From Collinsella sp. (GTDB taxonomy: Bacteria > Actinomycetota > Coriobacteriia > Coriobacteriales > Coriobacteriaceae), in assembly GCA_018376905.1 (NCBI GenBank), contig JAHAAK010000039.1:1-19582 (forward strand): a DNA stretch of 19,582 nucleotides. Reading direction: 5' to 3'. The translations under genes and the position numbers were made by a program. The notes beneath the pieces were generated by a model, which had not been told where the DNA came from, ran no database searches, and was given only the letters and a program-made list of their open reading frames with translations. Positions within the stretch are counted from its first letter, which is position 1. Every line of letters begins with the position of its first letter. This document shows, piece by piece, positions 12,359 to 19,582 of this stretch.

Positions 12359-14800
12359 GTGGCAGAGCGTCCGACATACAAGCTCAGGTTTCTCGATCCC
12401 AAAAAGCGCTTTCCGGCCATGCCCGAGCAGCCTGCGGGACGCTCGTATGGTGTGGTTTGGAAGCTCTTTGACGAGGACCCGCATGAATCATGCTATGTCG
12501 TCGAATTCGTCGGCAAAAGCCATGTGTCGCTTTTGGGCTACGTGAGCGTTTCGGGTGAGGTCTATAAGGTGGACCGTCCCGTTAACGAGGTATCGCTGCC
12601 CGACGATCCCGACATGCAACTGATTCTTGACGAGTCCGATTCCAACATCGGTGAGATTGCGGTCAGGGGTACCGATGGGACGATGCGCTCCCGGGCGCGA
12701 GTCATCGGCTCTCCCGAAGGCACCATGCGCGAACAATCCGATCGCGAGACGTGGAATTCGACGCGCAGCCTTCGCTACGGCGAGTTCATGGCCTCGATGT
12801 TCTTGCGTTACGTGATATTCGCCGATTCTGAAAACGCTGTCTCAGGCACGGCGGACGGTGACGGCCTTGACGAGGGCATGAAAAATGCCGTCGACAAGAT
12901 TAAACTTGTTAAACTCCCCGAGCCGGTTGAGGTGTTGCTGGGTTTTGATTCCACGCCGCTGCCCGATGCAATCGAAACGTTGCTCTACCGCATTGACCAT
13001 ACAGATAATCCAAGTGGCATTGAGCGCTATGCCGCCGCTTTGATGGGCGAAGTTAATCTGCCTCGCCTGCGCACCATCGCGGCCAAAACCGAAATGAGCC
13101 TGGCGCGGATCGATCGCTCGAGGCTCTTCTATCTCAATTTTGACCGTAGCCTGCTGGACCAGGACGAGATCGATACCCTGTTTGCCGTCGAGTGCCGCCT
13201 GAACCGCCTATCGGGCATTCTTGAGCGTATTGGGGCAGGGTTGGGCCCCGTTGCTTCGTCGCCAAGCTTTGAGGGCTGCTCGCTCTTTGACCTATGGCAT
13301 ATCAGCAAGACGACAAACGACGTTCCTCGCCTGCTCGAAACGCTGCCGAATGACAACCCGTGGGCCAAGCCGGGGACGGTTGCGTGCCAGCCGGGTGGCG
13401 AGTGGGACGTTCGCACCCGCTTTGCACGTATCGTAGAAGCGCTCAACGTGGTCACGCGGCTCGACTACACCTATCGAGCGAACGTCGCCGAGGGCATCGT
13501 GCTGGTGCGATTTGGCCGCACGGTTGTCGATGCTATGCCGCAGCGCGAATACGATGCTCAAGATGACGCCTGGCGCGAGGTGGATGAGCCTAAGCGCACG
13601 GCATGGGCTACCGAGCACGATGCGCGTATTGCGCTTACGCTCGCGGCGGCTTGCTTTGCTTCGGGCGCTCACATCACGCGCTGCTACGTGCAGATTGCGG
13701 CTCCCGACGGCGAGCAGGGCGAGCGCGTTGTCGAAACGTATTCCTTTGGCCGTGCGGCCTATCTGGCCGATTGCGTTTCTGCCGCCAAGGATCTTGAGAG
13801 CATGGATATGGACGACATGCCCTGCAAGCATTTGCTCGAGGCATATGAGGCGGATGCGCCGGACATGATTGAGCCTGCAGAGGTTCACGCCCGACCACGT
13901 GATGACCATCGTCCATTGCCGCCTGCGCTTCGCGATTTGCTGCTTGCCGACACGGTGGATGAGCTGGAGGTCATGGAGGAGGACAACGATCCGTATGTCG
14001 CCCGTGTCGTCGAGCTGCGTGAGCAATCCAAAGTTGACCGAGCCGGTGCTTTCGAGGGCTTTTCTCGCCTTGTCGAGGAGCTGGAAGCCAAGTGTACTGT
14101 TGCTGAGCTTTTGGCGACGGGCCCGGTGCAGACCCAGTTCTGCGACAACCAGCTGGTGCGCATGGTGCTGCCGGTGATGGAGGAGGACCGTTCCGTGCGT
14201 ATCCTTCGCGCTCCCGATGCGCTGTATTTTGCCCAGCACGAGATCTGCAGCTTTTACGCCGAACAAGAGGACTTTGAGCGTGCGCTGCCCGAGGTGCGTC
14301 GTCTCTACGATTTGGCGCGCTCGTCCATGCAGTCTCACTTTGCCCTAATCAACGTGCTAGCACGCCTGGAGCGCTATGACGAGATTATCGAGGTAGCGCG
14401 CCACGGCCTGCGCATTGCCAGTGACCGGCCTTCGATCGGTTACCTGTTCTATCGCCTGGCATTCGCCTACTGGAACTGCGACCAGCTCGAGCTGGCGCTG
14501 GCATGTTATCGCCTGGTGCCGCGCGGCGAGGAGTCGGGCGGCAGTGCGCAGGAGGAAATGCAGGGCCTTATGAACGAGATGGGCGTCATCAAACCGCCCA
14601 CGTTTGAGGAGGCTGTCGAGACCATCCGCAAGGCAGGTCTTGAGCTGCCGCCGGTGCCCGCCGTGACCAATCAACTCGCGGATGCCGCCGTGCAGCTCGT
14701 CGATAACGGCTTCTTTTTCTTGGCGCGCGGCTGCATCTATCAAATGTGGCGCACCATGGGCAACGATGAGCTCGGCTCCCTCAACCGCTCGCTGGGGTAG
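12359..14800 (+). CDS. Large TPR-containing protein of unknown function
   Basis: The 813-aa, mostly acidic protein has no signal peptide or membrane span and is probably cytoplasmic. The C-terminal part (about residues 620-720) looks like tetratricopeptide helices, with periodic patterns such as ALYFAQHEICSFYAEQEDFE, ALINVLARLERYDEIIEVAR and YLFYRLAFAYWNCDQLELAL. TPRs usually mediate protein contacts. The N-terminal ~600 residues match nothing I recognise and have no visible catalytic motif. The GTG at 12359 is chosen as start, with AGGGTG about 9 nt upstream. The promoter is uncertain. It follows a truncated tRNA-linked element, so the upstream region (12257-12358) may be recently rearranged. 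Confidence 0.8.
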   Translation: MAERPTYKLRFLDPKKRFPAMPEQPAGRSYGVVWKLFDEDPHESCYVVEFVGKSHVSLLGYVSVSGEVYKVDRPVNEVSLPDDPDMQLILDESDSNIGEIAVRGTDGTMRSRARVIGSPEGTMREQSDRETWNSTRSLRYGEFMASMFLRYVIFADSENAVSGTADGDGLDEGMKNAVDKIKLVKLPEPVEVLLGFDSTPLPDAIETLLYRIDHTDNPSGIERYAAALMGEVNLPRLRTIAAKTEMSLARIDRSRLFYLNFDRSLLDQDEIDTLFAVECRLNRLSGILERIGAGLGPVASSPSFEGCSLFDLWHISKTTNDVPRLLETLPNDNPWAKPGTVACQPGGEWDVRTRFARIVEALNVVTRLDYTYRANVAEGIVLVRFGRTVVDAMPQREYDAQDDAWREVDEPKRTAWATEHDARIALTLAAACFASGAHITRCYVQIAAPDGEQGERVVETYSFGRAAYLADCVSAAKDLESMDMDDMPCKHLLEAYEADAPDMIEPAEVHARPRDDHRPLPPALRDLLLADTVDELEVMEEDNDPYVARVVELREQSKVDRAGAFEGFSRLVEELEAKCTVAELLATGPVQTQFCDNQLVRMVLPVMEEDRSVRILRAPDALYFAQHEICSFYAEQEDFERALPEVRRLYDLARSSMQSHFALINVLARLERYDEIIEVARHGLRIASDRPSIGYLFYRLAFAYWNCDQLELALACYRLVPRGEESGGSAQEEMQGLMNEMGVIKPPTFEEAVETIRKAGLELPPVPAVTNQLADAAVQLVDNGFFFLARGCIYQMWRTMGNDELGSLNRSLG

Positions 14801-14892
14801 GGGCGGTATAGAGGGGCCGCACCGCGCTATTTGTATCGGCGCGGGCGGGAGGACCCGACAGAATCGGTAAGGCATAAAGCCGCCGAGCCTGC

Positions 14893-14949
14893 TAAAACTG
14901 TTAAACTCTGCTAAAGTTGCTAAACTTTGTTAAAGTTGTTAAAACTGGC
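14893..14949. repeat. Three 19-bp iteron-like repeats upstream of the ATPase gene
   Basis: TAAA starts at 14893, 14902, 14912, 14921, 14931 and 14940, a strict 9/10/9/10/9 spacing. This makes three direct 19-bp units, each with two TAAA half-sites: TAAAACTGTTAAACTCTGC, TAAAGTTGCTAAACTTTGT and TAAAGTTGTTAAAACTGGC. The middle unit contains the inverted repeat AAAGTT-N4-AACTTT. The last ends 12 nt before the ATPase start, so bound protein would block the ribosome site or the promoter. It may be an operator array for the downstream winged-helix ATPase. Confidence 0.7.
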
Positions 14950-14961
14950 AGAGGAGGTCGA

Positions 14962-16044
14962 ATGTCAAAAGCTATTAATCCCTTTAAGCCAACAGCGGGC
15001 ATGAATCCACCTGAGCTTATCGGACGCGACGCTGTTTTGGATGACTTTGCCGAGGCTCTTGAGAATGGCCCTGGTGCCCCCGATCGACTCATGCGCATCT
15101 CGGGTGTCCGAGGCACGGGTAAAACGGTGCTCCTCAACGCATTGGGCGATCTTGCGCGCAAAAAAGGATTCGAGGTTGTCGACGTCGCCTCAAATGCCGG
15201 TTTTTGCGACAGAATTCTCGAGGCCCTGCAGCGAAATGTTCGTCTTGCATCAATGTCGATTTCCCCATCGATTTTAGGAGTCAGCCTTGGCTCCGTGGAG
15301 CTGTCGAAGTCAGCCTCTCATCTGGGCGAGGCGATGTACGATGCCGCGAAGCGAGGTGGTTTGCTCATCACACTCGATGAGATTCAGGACGCCTCAACTG
15401 AGGAAATGCGCGAGCTGGGTAATGAAATGCAGCTCTTGATTCGCCAAGGGGCGAATGTCGCCTTTGCATTCGCTGGTTTGCCAACCTCTGTGGATGGCGT
15501 GGTGGTGGATGATACGTTGACGTTCCTTCAGAGGGCGAAGCATATCGAACTCACGCGGCTTTCAGATTTTGAAGTCGGCGGATCGTTTGAGGATACGATG
15601 AGGCGTGCGGGCAAGGAACTCGACGAAGGCGTTGCTGAGCTTTTGACAAAGGCTTCGGCAGGCTATCCCTTTATGGTCCAGTTGGTCGGATATTACGCTT
15701 GGCAGGTTGCTGCGCGCAGCGGGTCGGAGAGCGTGAGTGAAGAGGCGGCTCGCAAGGGTGTCCAGGCGGCTCTTGATAGTTTCAATGCCATGGTGATTGC
15801 CCCCGCGCTGCGCAGGGTGTCGGAGCGGCAGTTTCAATATCTCGCGGCGATGGCGCAATGCGAAGGCGGCGAGATTACGAACGGTGATATTGCCAAAAAG
15901 ATGGGATTGCCGGCGAATAAAGTCGGGTCGTATCGCAAACGTTTGATCGATACGGGACTGATTGAGCCTGCTGGCTACGGCTGTGTTTCGTTTGCAATTC
16001 CGTACATGCGCGATTATCTGTTGGAGACCGTTCGAGCGGACTAA
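14962..16044 (+). CDS. AAA+ ATPase with C-terminal winged-helix domain
   Basis: The 360-aa product carries an N-terminal P-loop ATPase of the archaeal Orc1/Cdc6-like or AAA_16 type: GRDAVLDDF (21-29), Walker A GVRGTGKT (48-55), Walker B LLITLDE (134-140) and a sensor strand FAFAGLP (168-174). A helical lid follows, and then a winged helix near the C-terminus (ERQFQYLAAMA... ITNGDIAKKMGLPANKVGSYRKRLIDTGLIE), which should bind DNA. No membrane span is present. GAGGAGG lies 4 nt before the ATG at 14962. The exact role of such stand-alone ATPases is poorly known; candidates include a regulator, a mobile-element helper or a replication initiator-like protein. The three iteron-like repeats directly upstream suggest that it may control itself. 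Confidence 0.85.
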   Translation: MSKAINPFKPTAGMNPPELIGRDAVLDDFAEALENGPGAPDRLMRISGVRGTGKTVLLNALGDLARKKGFEVVDVASNAGFCDRILEALQRNVRLASMSISPSILGVSLGSVELSKSASHLGEAMYDAAKRGGLLITLDEIQDASTEEMRELGNEMQLLIRQGANVAFAFAGLPTSVDGVVVDDTLTFLQRAKHIELTRLSDFEVGGSFEDTMRRAGKELDEGVAELLTKASAGYPFMVQLVGYYAWQVAARSGSESVSEEAARKGVQAALDSFNAMVIAPALRRVSERQFQYLAAMAQCEGGEITNGDIAKKMGLPANKVGSYRKRLIDTGLIEPAGYGCVSFAIPYMRDYLLETVRAD

Positions 16045-16097
16045 TAAAGACTGGAGGCACCGACGCCGCCGCTGGGGTTGCCCCGTATCTTTGTCTA

Positions 16098-16144
16098 AAT
16101 CTGTAACATCTGGACGAAGATTCGGCCTGTAACTGTTACAGATT
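16098..16144. promoter_or_regulatory. Inverted repeats upstream of tRNA-Ser (CTGTAAC/GTTACAG)
   Basis: A perfect palindrome, CTGTAACTGTTACAG (16127-16141), has 7-bp arms. Its right half, extended to GTTACAGATT (16135-16144), is also the exact complement of AATCTGTAAC at 16098-16107. Three half-sites therefore lie within 47 bp, like a multi-site operator. They sit between the ATPase gene and the tRNA-Ser promoter, about 60 bp before the latter. Confidence 0.55.
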
Positions 16145-16199
16145 GAGATGATTGGCTGAGACGTCTCCTGGCAAATTGGAATCGCTCCAAAATTCCCCC

Positions 16200-16228
16200 T
16201 TGCCCATCCTCGACTGTTTGGTTACTAT
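16200..16228 (+). promoter_or_regulatory. Promoter of tRNA-Ser
   Basis: TTGCCC (16200-16205) and TACTAT (16223-16228), 17-bp spacing; the start would fall a few nt before the tRNA. Confidence 0.6.
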
Positions 16229-16242
16229 AGAACGGCTGTTAC

Positions 16243-16333
16243 GGAGAGCTGACCGAGAGGCCGAAGGTGCTCGCCTGCTAAGCGAGTATGCCCCAAAAGG
16301 GCATCTGGGGTTCGAATCCCCAGCTCTCCGCCA
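16243..16333 (+). tRNA. tRNA-Ser (anticodon GCT)
   Basis: A 91-nt class II tRNA with acceptor GGAGAGC/GCTCTCC, discriminator G, anticodon stem CTCGC/GCGAG around loop CTGCTAA (anticodon GCT, decoding AGC/AGU), a long variable arm (TGCCCCAAAAGGGCA) and T-arm GGGGTTCGAATCCCC. CCA is encoded. Confidence 0.96.
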
Positions 16334-16343
16334 GTAAGACTTT

Positions 16344-16373
16344 AAAAAAGGGTTCCGAAAGGGACCCTTTTTT
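16344..16373 (+). terminator. Terminator of tRNA-Ser
   Basis: A 13-bp stem (AAAAAAGGGTTCC with GGGACCCTTTTTT, one T-G pair) has a GAAA tetraloop and a T run. Confidence 0.9.
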
Positions 16374-16387
16374 AGTTGAACCACGTT

Positions 16388-16405
16388 AGCTGGGGATTCG
16401 AACCC
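16388..16405 (+). repeat. Left-end remnant of a tRNA-linked element matching tRNA-Ser
   Basis: AGCTGGGGATTCGAACCC is the exact reverse complement of 16308-16325 in the tRNA-Ser T-arm and acceptor (18 of 18). It lies after the tRNA terminator, where the other elements have their inverted T-arm. No core and no copied 3' end follow, so only the left end is present. Confidence 0.6.
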
Positions 16406-16407
16406 TC

Positions 16408-16441
16408 AAAAAATGAGGCGCCCCGTTGGACGCCTCATTTT
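16408..16441 (-). terminator. Terminator of the dacA-like gene
   Basis: A perfect 11-bp stem (AAAATGAGGCG with CGCCTCATTTT) has a 10-nt loop. On the minus strand it ends in a run of six T, which fits the carboxypeptidase gene that ends at 16467. Confidence 0.88.
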
Positions 16442-16466
16442 GGTTCGATGTGATAACGCTTTGGCC

Positions 16467-17810
16467 CTACATCTTGGGAGCCTTGGCTACGGTCTCGCTC
16501 TCGGCTGTGAGCGGGCGGTTGTCGATGCGGCGGCCCAGGCGGTCGAGCTTCACGAGCAGCCACTCGATGGGATTGGGCCCCGTTCCTTCCTCGTCGGCAA
16601 CCAGGTCCATGACGGCAATCTTGGTGCCGTCCTGCTTAAGCGTAACGCTGCCCACCTTATCGCCAACATGCACCGTGCCCGAAAGGTCATCGTAGCTAAC
16701 CTTTTCGGTCACTTCGCCGGCGAGTGAGAACACCGTTGCCTGCGCGGCGGGGTCGGCGAGCGTGGCGTCGATTGTCTTGTCCGTCCAATCTGTCTGGCTA
16801 ATACGTGCCATGAGCGGGTTGCCGTTGGCGGTCTTCTCCTGCGTGTTGGCGATCGCGACCGTGGCCTTGTGGCCGTAGTACCAGTTGGCAAGGGTGGCTG
16901 TATCGGTAAAGCGCTGGTCGTTGGTGGTGGAGTTCAAAATAACGGTGTAGATTTCGTCGCCGTCGCGGTTGTAGGCGCTCGTAAAGCAATAGCCCGCGTC
17001 GTCGGTGGTGCCGGTCTTGCCGCCAATGTTTCCGTCCTGACCGAGCAAAACGTTGTGCGTGTCCATGGAATGCGAATGGTCTGAGCCATCGGCGCCCGTG
17101 ACCTCAATCCAAGAATCCTCGCTCGCCACGACCTCGCGGAACGTGTCGTTTTTCATGGCCTCCTGCATCATCAGTGCCACGTCATGTGCTGTCGAGTGCA
17201 TATCACCGGCCCACTCGTCAAAATCCAGGCCGTGCGGATTCTCGAAGACCGTGCCGGTGCAGCCGAGCTTTTTGGCGCGCTCGTTCATGGCCTTCACAAA
17301 GGTTGCCTCGGCGTTTTTGGTCTTGGGGTCGATCTTTTTGCCCACGTACTCGGCAAGCACGGTGGCGGCGTCGTTGCCCGAGGGGATCATCAGGCCGCGT
17401 AGTGCCTGTTCCACGGTGAGCTCGTCGCCTTCGAGCAGGCCGGCAGTCGAGTTGCCTACGGTGGCGGCAGCATTGCTCACCGTGACCTTCTCGTCCATCT
17501 TGCAGTTTTCGACGGTCAGGATTGCGGTCATGACCTTGGTGATCGAGGCAATCTTGACCTGTTCATCGGCGCCGCGTCCATAGTAGACGGTGCCGTCCTT
17601 GCCCATAACAAGGGCATTCGTCGCCTCGATATCGGGCAGGTTTTCTGTCGTGATGCCGCGGACGTCGGCGGTCTTGCCGCAGACGTCGTCGGTCGTGAGC
17701 ACTTGGGCGCCGGCAACAGCGGGCACGCCGGCAACAAGGGCGATGGCGCAGGCAAAGCCGGCGGCAAGTGCATGAAGGCGGACAGTTATACGGGAGGGAT
17801 ATGAAGTCAC
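16467..17810 (-). CDS. D-alanyl-D-alanine carboxypeptidase (PBP5/DacA type)
   Basis: This secreted low-molecular-weight penicillin-binding protein trims the terminal D-Ala of peptidoglycan stem peptides. The 447-aa product starts with a signal peptide (basic MTSYPSRITVRLH, hydrophobic ALAAGFACAIALVAGVPAV, likely cut near AGAQ, 33-36). The serine peptidase motifs are SITK (89-92), SGN (144-146) and KTG (265-267). A PBP5-type beta domain follows, and the C-terminus has an amphipathic helix (PIEWLLVKLDRLGRRI) that could attach it to the membrane. The start is a GTG without a clear ribosome site, so the exact N-terminus is less certain. A promoter lies about 40 nt upstream and a terminator follows, so it is probably monocistronic. 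Confidence 0.92.
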   Translation of the reverse strand: MTSYPSRITVRLHALAAGFACAIALVAGVPAVAGAQVLTTDDVCGKTADVRGITTENLPDIEATNALVMGKDGTVYYGRGADEQVKIASITKVMTAILTVENCKMDEKVTVSNAAATVGNSTAGLLEGDELTVEQALRGLMIPSGNDAATVLAEYVGKKIDPKTKNAEATFVKAMNERAKKLGCTGTVFENPHGLDFDEWAGDMHSTAHDVALMMQEAMKNDTFREVVASEDSWIEVTGADGSDHSHSMDTHNVLLGQDGNIGGKTGTTDDAGYCFTSAYNRDGDEIYTVILNSTTNDQRFTDTATLANWYYGHKATVAIANTQEKTANGNPLMARISQTDWTDKTIDATLADPAAQATVFSLAGEVTEKVSYDDLSGTVHVGDKVGSVTLKQDGTKIAVMDLVADEEGTGPNPIEWLLVKLDRLGRRIDNRPLTAESETVAKAPKM

Positions 17811-17847
17811 GGCTATTCGCTTTCGACGATGGATGCATATTTGTTCA

Positions 17848-17877
17848 AGTATATCCTGCGAAACAGCGGGCCGTGAA
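17848..17877 (-). promoter_or_regulatory. Candidate promoter of the dacA-like gene
   Basis: On the minus strand, TTCACG (17872-17877) and TATACT (17848-17853) are separated by 18 bp. The -10 box is perfect to consensus at 5 of 6; the -35 is weak. Confidence 0.4.
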
Positions 17878-17932
17878 TCCTTTACGAAACGGTGGTGTCT
17901 GTGGCGCGAAATGCGCGCCAGATGCTATTCAG

Positions 17933-18463
17933 CTAATCATTCGAATCATCTTCAAGCTTAAGCTCGAAGATATAGTTAACGCTGCTGTCATCGTCGGCTC
18001 TATAGGTGACTCCATTGTGGATACAACCAGTATAAAAAGAATCATTAAATATCTTTTTTGCTGCCGTATGGGTGCCGACCGTGGGGTCACAAGCAAGAAT
18101 GATTGCGCTAGAGAGCTCCTCGAGGGTTTCGTCGCAATTGTATTCATCTGCGTCTACGTAGAGCTTGATATCGCAACCATCGTCGTCGTAGTACAGAGAT
18201 GCGACATTGTCGCCATATCCGTCGCTAATTTCATAGCAATCGTAATCGCTGTCGTAGTCGCCATAGTCATAGGCATTGTCCGAAAAGCCGTTTGCGCTGT
18301 CGATTACAGACGATATTTCCGGAACATCGGGGTTTGCGCCATACGGTGAAATAGTTGAGCCAACGGAGCCCAGATAACCAATCAGGCACGCGCAGAGTGC
18401 GGAGGACAGCATTACGCATGCAGCTTGTTTCGGAAGATCCATCTTTTTAAACTTATCGAGCAT
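17933..18463 (-). CDS. 176-aa acidic secreted or membrane-anchored protein of unknown function
   Basis: The product has a short basic N-terminus (MLDKFKKMDLPKQ), a hydrophobic segment (about residues 14-35, with LSSALCACLIGYLG) and then a very acidic, Tyr/Asp-rich region (NAYDYGDYDSDYDCY). The hydrophobic segment is a signal peptide or anchor; LCAC only weakly resembles a lipobox. Four Cys follow the anchor, which would allow disulfides outside the cell. AAGGAGC lies 8 nt before the ATG at 18463. Its GC content is clearly lower than that of the core genes, and it sits in a small cluster of similar genes, which suggests acquisition by transfer. I do not recognise the family. Confidence 0.75.
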   Translation of the reverse strand: MLDKFKKMDLPKQAACVMLSSALCACLIGYLGSVGSTISPYGANPDVPEISSVIDSANGFSDNAYDYGDYDSDYDCYEISDGYGDNVASLYYDDDGCDIKLYVDADEYNCDETLEELSSAIILACDPTVGTHTAAKKIFNDSFYTGCIHNGVTYRADDDSSVNYIFELKLEDDSND

Positions 18464-18515
18464 TGGGACTGCTCCTTACGAATCGAGCCTCCAGTGGGCT
18501 TTCTTGTAAATAATG

Positions 18516-19367
18516 CTATTGATTCAGAATGCGTTGCTTGTAGCTCTCATATTCCTCGGGAGTGATTGCCCCTGCATCAAGAAGCGTTTTGAGCTCTTTT
18601 AGCATGGCAATCGTTTGCTCAACGGGGACTTGCGCAGGACTGTTGCGCGGATGATTTAAAGCCAGAGGGGCGTCTGCAACGGTGATTTCTGCCTGCTCAG
18701 ACTCGTTTACGACGTTTTTAGATTTAATGGGCTTCTGTATAAAGAGGGCCATGGAGAACAACGTCCAAAGGGAAATGTATTGGAGCAGCGCGCTTACGTT
18801 GTATGTTGGATCAGCATTTCCTTGGACAAAAGGGGCCAGCTTGAGTCCCCAGCAGAATCCGGCGATAAGAACGAGTGCGCTAAAACAGAAAGCCGGGGTT
18901 AGCTCGGTTTTGTCGCTGAATTTTACGCCGATTAGATATACGGCAATGGTGAGAAGATCAAGTGGCAGGAGATAAAACGGGGAGGATTGCAACAAGATAA
19001 TGATGTCTGATAGCGCCATGGAGACAAGAGCTGCGTATAAAACAGATTGCTTTCCTATATGCTTCGTGAATAGGTAAACTCCGATGAGAAAAACGGGTAG
19101 TGCCGTCATGGCAAAGCGCCAAGCAATTTTGACGAAAACCAATAGGGCTGTTATTGGCAAGAGCACAACTTCAGAAAGATGTTCGATGTCACTCATGCCG
19201 GAGAAGAGGTTATTTAAATCGATGGCGTCAATGAACCCATTTTCAAATGATCCATCACTAAAAAGGAAAATGTAATAGAAGGAGAAGAATAGATAACAGA
19301 CGGTTGCGATTGCTGCTGCTAATGCGAACTTATTATTCTTAAGCAGGTATTTCGTCTTGGTGAGCAT
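18516..19367 (-). CDS. Multi-pass membrane protein with C-terminal SHOCT domain
   Basis: The 283-aa product has about six hydrophobic spans (for example AAAIATVCYLFFSFYYIFLF, VVLLPITALLVFVKI, LPVFLIGVYLF and ALVLIAGFCWGLKL). A hydrophilic linker follows, and then a SHOCT motif at the C-terminus (MLKELKTLLDAGAITPEEYE; about residues 252-283). SHOCT is a short helical domain that is often found at the ends of membrane or phage-related proteins and may drive oligomerisation. The ATG at 19367 is preferred to a GTG at 19379, because AAGGGGTGG then lies 8 nt upstream. The start is immediately after the TM2-type fragment stop (19370), so the two were probably an operon. Low GC content. Confidence 0.8.
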   Translation of the reverse strand: MLTKTKYLLKNNKFALAAAIATVCYLFFSFYYIFLFSDGSFENGFIDAIDLNNLFSGMSDIEHLSEVVLLPITALLVFVKIAWRFAMTALPVFLIGVYLFTKHIGKQSVLYAALVSMALSDIIILLQSSPFYLLPLDLLTIAVYLIGVKFSDKTELTPAFCFSALVLIAGFCWGLKLAPFVQGNADPTYNVSALLQYISLWTLFSMALFIQKPIKSKNVVNESEQAEITVADAPLALNHPRNSPAQVPVEQTIAMLKELKTLLDAGAITPEEYESYKQRILNQ

Positions 19368-19369
19368 TA

Positions 19370-19489
19370 TTAAAACCACCCCTTATGGCCGAGGACATAC
19401 TGGACTTCAAAGTCGCTATCAGTTTTTGTGAGGTAGATGATTCCCTCGATGAAGGAAATCAGGTTCATGACTAAAGGCCCAATAATTAA
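19370..19489 (-). pseudogene. C-terminal fragment of a TM2-domain-type membrane protein
   Basis: On the minus strand the frame ending in TAA at 19370-19372 reads LIIGPLVMNLISFIEGIIYL, TKTDSDFEVQYVLGHKGWF. The EGIIYLTK-D-F-Y-GWF ending is typical of TM2-type small membrane proteins. The same frame stays open to the window edge, but upstream of about 19490 it no longer looks like a membrane protein. A sequence resembling an IS end begins exactly there. I therefore read it as truncated by an insertion, although a complete gene with an unusual N-terminus outside the window cannot be excluded. Confidence 0.5.
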
Positions 19490-19582
19490 GGCTCTGTTAG
19501 ACCAGGATTGACATACATGTGTCCCCACGGTGCCATATCGTTGACCCCATAGACCGCGATGATGGGGGCAGCATGAACGCCG
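19490..19582 (+). mobile_element. Possible left end of an insertion sequence
   Basis: GGCTCTGTTAGACC (19490-19503) looks like the terminal inverted repeat of an IS, and it marks the point where the TM2-type frame loses its family resemblance. About 80 bp further, an ATG (19573) preceded by GGGGG could start a plus-strand transposase. The element runs out of the window, so neither the other end, a target duplication nor the transposase can be seen. Confidence 0.35.

Noticed and set aside
17898..17918. GGCGCG/CGCGCC hairpin after the acidic protein gene as a terminator
   Set aside because: The stem is only about 6 bp and there is no T run on the minus strand.

Overview
The window looks like chromosomal DNA of a high-GC Gram-positive bacterium, most likely a gut Coriobacteriia member close to Collinsella. 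I infer this from the GC-rich third positions, strong GGAGG ribosome binding sites, the tRNA and housekeeping set, and an actinobacterial/Firmicutes-like SOS box; no 16S gene is present to confirm it. Most of the window is ordinary core genome. The interesting material lies in the repeats between the genes.

Layout. 1-97: tail of a tRNA-linked repeat plus its terminator. 106-350: four tandem palindromic units with an exact 62-bp period. 538-2484: a GH5-like protein that lacks key catalytic residues, then rsmI. 2554-4155: metG, closed by a terminator. 4266-6033: rsmA overlapping tatD. 6077-6163: tRNA-Leu(CAG), followed by a tRNA-linked repeat element. 6452-8711: SPFH membrane protein, rlmH and proC. 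8709-8864: a REPIN/MITE-like nested palindrome that supplies the proC stop codon. 8869-9042 (minus): an unlisted 57-aa membrane protein. 9154-10437: serS. 10608-10985: a small unknown gene behind a LexA-type box. 11065-11995: three identical tRNA-Arg(ACG) genes in a ~427-bp tandem array, each followed by the same element. 12359-14800: large TPR-type protein. 14962-16044: AAA+ ATPase with a winged helix, preceded by three 19-bp iteron-like repeats. 16243-16333: tRNA-Ser(GCT) with a remnant of the element. 16467-17810 (minus): D-Ala-D-Ala carboxypeptidase. 17933-19582 (minus): lower-GC accessory membrane or secreted proteins, ending in what looks like an IS end inside a TM2-type gene.

The best candidate for something undescribed is the tRNA-linked element. 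Each copy starts with an inverted copy of the T-arm of the tRNA it follows, carries a conserved GC-rich core of hairpins, and ends with a direct copy of that tRNA's 3' end, CCA and terminator. Unit length is 189-191 bp. Core stems show compensatory changes between copies, and truncated extra copies show repeated expansion and contraction. It occurs behind tRNA-Leu, three tRNA-Arg genes, tRNA-Ser (left end only) and probably another tRNA just outside the window start.

Together the core genes serve translation (two aminoacyl-tRNA synthetases, three rRNA methyltransferases, five tRNAs), proline synthesis and the cell envelope.
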